Of a stretch of DNA of 8,538 nt, positions 5,487 through 8,538 are shown piece after piece. The notes under the pieces were generated by a model, which saw nothing but the letters and a program-made list of their open reading frames with translations, was not told the DNA's origin and did not search any database. This stretch comes from CAYXVJ01 sp964558445 (lineage in GTDB: Bacteria > Bacillota > Clostridia > Saccharofermentanales > Fastidiosipilaceae), in contig CAZLEA010000061.1 in the NCBI GenBank assembly GCA_964558445.1, forward strand, positions 1 to 8,538, in the 5' to 3' direction. Both the position numbers and the translations under genes were made by a program. Each line of letters begins with the position of its first letter. Within the stretch, counting starts at the first letter, position 1.

Positions 5487-7445
5487 ATGTCAGCATTTAG
5501 CATCAGTCAGAAGATTATCAAGAAGCATCTCATGGATGGGGAGGCCACTAGCGGCCAAGAGATCGGCATCAAGATCGATCAGACTTTGACCCAGGATTCG
5601 ACGGGAACCATGGCATACCTGCAGTTCGAAGCACTCGAGCTCGAACGCGTCCAAACGGAATTGTCTGTTGCTTATGTAGACCATAATATGCTCCAAACCG
5701 GATTTGAGAACCCGGACGACCACAAATACCTGCAGACAGTTGCGGCTCGCTACGGTATCCGCTTCTCGAAGCCCGGTAACGGTGTGTGTCACCAGGTACA
5801 CATCGAGCGTTTCGCGATTCCCGGTAAGACGCTGCTCGGTTCCGATAGCCATACGCCGACTTGCGGTGGTCTCGGCATGCTCGCGATCGGTGCGGGCGGC
5901 CTCGACGTCGCTGTCGCGATGGGCGGGGGCCCCTACTATATGAAGATGCCCATGGTCACGAGAGTAAACCTCACAGGTGAGCTTCGCGATTGGGTCTCTG
6001 CCAAGGATATCATCCTTGAGGTCTTGCGCCGTTTGACGGTCAAGGGCGGTGTGGATCACATCATCGAATACGGCGGCCCCGGTATCAAGTCTCTGTCTGT
6101 ACCCGAGCGTGCGACGATCACCAACATGGGCGCCGAGCTCGGTGCGACGACGTCCATCTTCCCGAGTGACGAACGAACGCTTGAGTTTATGAAGGCGCAG
6201 GGCAGAGAGGCCGATTGGCAGCCGCTCGTAGCGGACGAGGGTGCGGTCTACGATCGCGAACTAACCATCGACTTGTCCGAGCTCGAGCCGCTCGTAGCCC
6301 TACCGCATAGCCCGGATAACGTCTATACGGTGCGCGAGGCTGCCAAGGCCAAGGTGAAGGCAGATCAGGTCGCCATCGGCTCTTGTACAAACTCGTCGTT
6401 TATGGATATGGTGACGGTCGGTGATATTCTCGAAGGCGGCACGGTCCACCCGGACGTATCGCTGGTTGTCGGCCCCGGCTCCAAGCAAGTTCTGAATATG
6501 ATCGCCCGTAACGGCACGCTCGCCAGCATGATCAGCGCCGGCGCGCGTCTGCTCGAGGCCGGTTGCGGCCCCTGCATCGGTATGGGCCAAGCCCCGCCGA
6601 CAGATGGCGTTAGTCTTCGTACCCATAACCGTAACTTCTACGGTAGAAGCGGCACCCAGTCCGCCAAGGTCTATCTGGTGAGTCCCGAGACGGCTGCCGT
6701 CTCCGCACTGACCGGCTACTTGACCGATCCAAGAGACTTCGGCGCCACTAGAGAGAAGGTCATGCTCCCCGAGCACTTCCTCATCAATGACAACAACGTC
6801 GTGGATCCGCCGGAGGACCATACATCCGTCGAGGTCGTGAGAGGGCCGAACATCAAGCCCTTCCCGACAAGCTCCGCACCTCTAGAAGAGATTTCGGGCA
6901 GTGTCCTGATTGTCTTGGAAGACAATATCACGACGGATCACATCATGCCGTCGAACGCCAAGCTTCTGCCATATCGTTCGAATATCCCATACTTGTCCTC
7001 CTTCTGCCTGATGCCGTGTGACGAGACCTTCTCTCGACGTGCGACAGAACAGGGCGGGGGTATGATCGTCGCCGGTCATAACTACGGCCAGGGTTCGAGC
7101 CGCGAGCATGCGGCGCTCGCCCCGCTCTATCTGGGCGTGACGGCGGTGCTGGCCAAGAGCTTTGCCCGTATACATCAAGCTAACTTAATCAATAACGGTA
7201 TCCTGCCTCTGACCTTCAAGGATGAGGCGGATTACGATAGAATCGCCCAAGACGATACACTCGAAATTCCCGATTTGCATGCGCAAATTACTGCCGCTGT
7301 CGGTGGACGGAGCGTACGTGTCCATAACAAGACGAAGGATCAGACCTTCGCCCTATCACTTGATATCAGTGAGCGTCAGCGAGACATACTCTTGGCCGGC
7401 GGTCTTCTGAATATGACCAGAGCAATGGCTGCAGGAGGAAACTAA
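5487..7445 (+). CDS. Aconitate hydratase (aconitase), short bacterial type
   Basis: A cytoplasmic [4Fe-4S] enzyme that isomerises citrate to isocitrate through cis-aconitate. The catalytic core shows GSDSHTPTCGG (118-128) and the three cluster-binding cysteines: C300 in GSCTNS, and C360 and C363 in AGCGPCIGMGQ. The C-terminal swivel domain has GHNYGQGSSREHAALAP, with the substrate-binding GSSRE at 536-540. At 652 residues it is shorter than AcnA or IRP1 (about 890) and is the compact form common in Clostridia and some other anaerobes. IPM isomerase large subunits share the core but lack a fused swivel domain, so this is a true aconitase. GGAGG (5477-5481) within a longer purine run lies five bases before the ATG. 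Citrate synthase follows without a gap, so both act in the oxidative arm toward 2-oxoglutarate. The family uses several symbols, so none is given. Confidence 0.95.
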   Translation: MSAFSISQKIIKKHLMDGEATSGQEIGIKIDQTLTQDSTGTMAYLQFEALELERVQTELSVAYVDHNMLQTGFENPDDHKYLQTVAARYGIRFSKPGNGVCHQVHIERFAIPGKTLLGSDSHTPTCGGLGMLAIGAGGLDVAVAMGGGPYYMKMPMVTRVNLTGELRDWVSAKDIILEVLRRLTVKGGVDHIIEYGGPGIKSLSVPERATITNMGAELGATTSIFPSDERTLEFMKAQGREADWQPLVADEGAVYDRELTIDLSELEPLVALPHSPDNVYTVREAAKAKVKADQVAIGSCTNSSFMDMVTVGDILEGGTVHPDVSLVVGPGSKQVLNMIARNGTLASMISAGARLLEAGCGPCIGMGQAPPTDGVSLRTHNRNFYGRSGTQSAKVYLVSPETAAVSALTGYLTDPRDFGATREKVMLPEHFLINDNNVVDPPEDHTSVEVVRGPNIKPFPTSSAPLEEISGSVLIVLEDNITTDHIMPSNAKLLPYRSNIPYLSSFCLMPCDETFSRRATEQGGGMIVAGHNYGQGSSREHAALAPLYLGVTAVLAKSFARIHQANLINNGILPLTFKDEADYDRIAQDDTLEIPDLHAQITAAVGGRSVRVHNKTKDQTFALSLDISERQRDILLAGGLLNMTRAMAAGGN

Positions 7446-8538
7446 ATGGGGCATACGGATAACCTGGATAAACACTTGGCAAACAGCGAACACGTCATCA
7501 AGCGTCAATACGACCCGGACTTCATCGAGATGGATGCGTATACGCTAGACACGTTTACGAGAGCGAAGAGCAGACAGCCGATCGAGGGGAAGCTCTACGA
7601 CCGTTATGGTGTGAAGCGCGGCCTGCGTAACGACAACGGATCCGGTGTGTTGGTCGGCCTGACCGACATCGCGGAAGTCTATTCCTACTATGTCGATGAC
7701 AACGAGCGCGTCCCGGTCGAGGGCAAGCTCTACTATCGCGGTATCGAGATCACGGACTTGGTCAACGGCTTCTTCGAAGACGAGCGTTTCGGCTTCGAGG
7801 AGACCGCCTTCTTGTTGATGATGGGCGAGCTACCGAGCGAAACGGAGCTAGAAGAGTTCTCTGCTTGTCTCGCCGGTCACAGGCAGCTGCCGGATAACTT
7901 CTTGGAGGATCACATCCTGAGGAATCCGAGCCGCGATATCATGAACAAGATGAGCAGAAGCGTCTTGAACCTCTACGCCGGCGACCCGCTCGCAGACGAT
8001 GTTACGCCCGAGAACGTCTATATGCAGGCGATGAAGCTGATCGCGCGCTATCCTGCGCTCGCCGCATACGGCTATATGGCCAAGGCGCACTATATGGATA
8101 AGCAGAGCCTGTTTATCCACGACCCGAAGCCGGAGTACAACACCGCACAGAATCTCCTCTACATGATCAGACCCGACGGCAAGTTCACAGACCTCGAAGC
8201 AAGAGTGCTGGATCTGGCCCTCGTGCTCCATGCGGACCACGGTGGCGGTAACAACTCGACGTTTACGGTGAGGGCCGTCACGTCGACAGGCACGGATACC
8301 TATTCGGCCGTCGCGGCTGCGATGGGCTCGCTCAAGGGACCGCAGCACGGTGGTGCGTCCGGTAAGGCGTTTGCCATGATGAAGGATCTGGCGGACACGG
8401 TTACGAACTGGCGCGATGAGCGTGAGATCAAGGACTATCTTCGCAAGCTGCTGAACAAGGAAGCATTCGATCGTTCCGGCCTCATCTACGGTGTCGGGCA
8501 CGCAGTCTATACACTGTCCGATCCCCGTACGAAGCTGC
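7446..8538 (+). CDS. gltA: Citrate synthase (3' partial, cut by the window end)
   Basis: The enzyme condenses oxaloacetate and acetyl-CoA to citrate in the cytoplasm. The frame is open from ATG 7446 to the window end, with 364 complete codons visible. A long N-terminal segment with DRYGVKRGLRNDNGSGVLVG precedes the start of the citrate synthase fold near KLYYRGIEITDLV, as in clostridial enzymes. HADHGGGNNSTF (262-273) holds the catalytic H265, GPQHGGA (298-304) holds H301, and GVGHAVYTLSDPR (349-361) matches the family signature. The catalytic aspartate lies beyond the window. AGGAGG (7433-7438), inside the aconitase gene, is seven bases before the ATG, which directly follows the aconitase TAA; translational coupling is likely. 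A 2-methylcitrate synthase is possible on sequence alone, but the aconitase partner favours citrate synthase. Confidence 0.95.
   Translation, partial: MGHTDNLDKHLANSEHVIKRQYDPDFIEMDAYTLDTFTRAKSRQPIEGKLYDRYGVKRGLRNDNGSGVLVGLTDIAEVYSYYVDDNERVPVEGKLYYRGIEITDLVNGFFEDERFGFEETAFLLMMGELPSETELEEFSACLAGHRQLPDNFLEDHILRNPSRDIMNKMSRSVLNLYAGDPLADDVTPENVYMQAMKLIARYPALAAYGYMAKAHYMDKQSLFIHDPKPEYNTAQNLLYMIRPDGKFTDLEARVLDLALVLHADHGGGNNSTFTVRAVTSTGTDTYSAVAAAMGSLKGPQHGGASGKAFAMMKDLADTVTNWRDEREIKDYLRKLLNKEAFDRSGLIYGVGHAVYTLSDPRTKL

Noticed and set aside
7848..8501. 217-codon antisense open frame opposite citrate synthase
   Set aside because: The + strand here encodes intact citrate synthase active-site motifs, and the antisense product has no recognisable features.

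Overview
The window is a stretch of bacterial core chromosome with all genes on the + strand. It most likely comes from a Gram-positive anaerobe of the Clostridia (Bacillota). That is an inference from four things: the order infC-rpmI-rplT behind an attenuated leader, AGGAGG-type ribosome binding sites before nearly every gene, a short aconitase of about 650 residues coupled to a citrate synthase with a long N-terminus, and a two-RCK-unit TrkA paired with TrkH. I see no mobile element, CRISPR array, tRNA or rRNA.

Layout: (1) 1-98 is the last part of an unidentified gene ending in a membrane helix. (2) 95-1521 is the translation operon: a strong promoter whose -35 box overlaps the upstream stop codon, a leader of about 200 nt with a folded element and an intrinsic terminator (a probable L20-responsive attenuator), then infC (IF3), rpmI (L35) and rplT (L20), closed by a strong terminator. 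IF3 most probably starts at the non-canonical codon ATC, not at the ATG 27 bases upstream. (3) 1540-2328 is a SpoU-family RNA 2'-O-ribose methyltransferase, best read from a TTG start. Its own extended -10 promoter may start transcription inside the arm of the preceding terminator. (4) 2325-5298 is a potassium uptake operon: promoter, trkA (cytoplasmic NAD-binding gating subunit) and trkH (membrane channel subunit). (5) 5373-8538 is a promoter with repeat elements around it, then aconitase and, directly after its stop codon, a citrate synthase cut by the window end.

How the genes work together: regions 2 and 3 supply and modify the translation machinery. TrkA and TrkH form one K+ transporter. 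Citrate synthase and aconitase catalyse the consecutive steps from oxaloacetate plus acetyl-CoA to isocitrate, which in fermentative Clostridia usually feeds 2-oxoglutarate and glutamate synthesis. The gene content is ordinary. The most interesting signals are regulatory: the ATC start with an attenuator on infC, the promoter/terminator overlap before the methyltransferase gene, and the repeated AGCAT elements before the aconitase gene. I found no sign of an undescribed multi-gene system.
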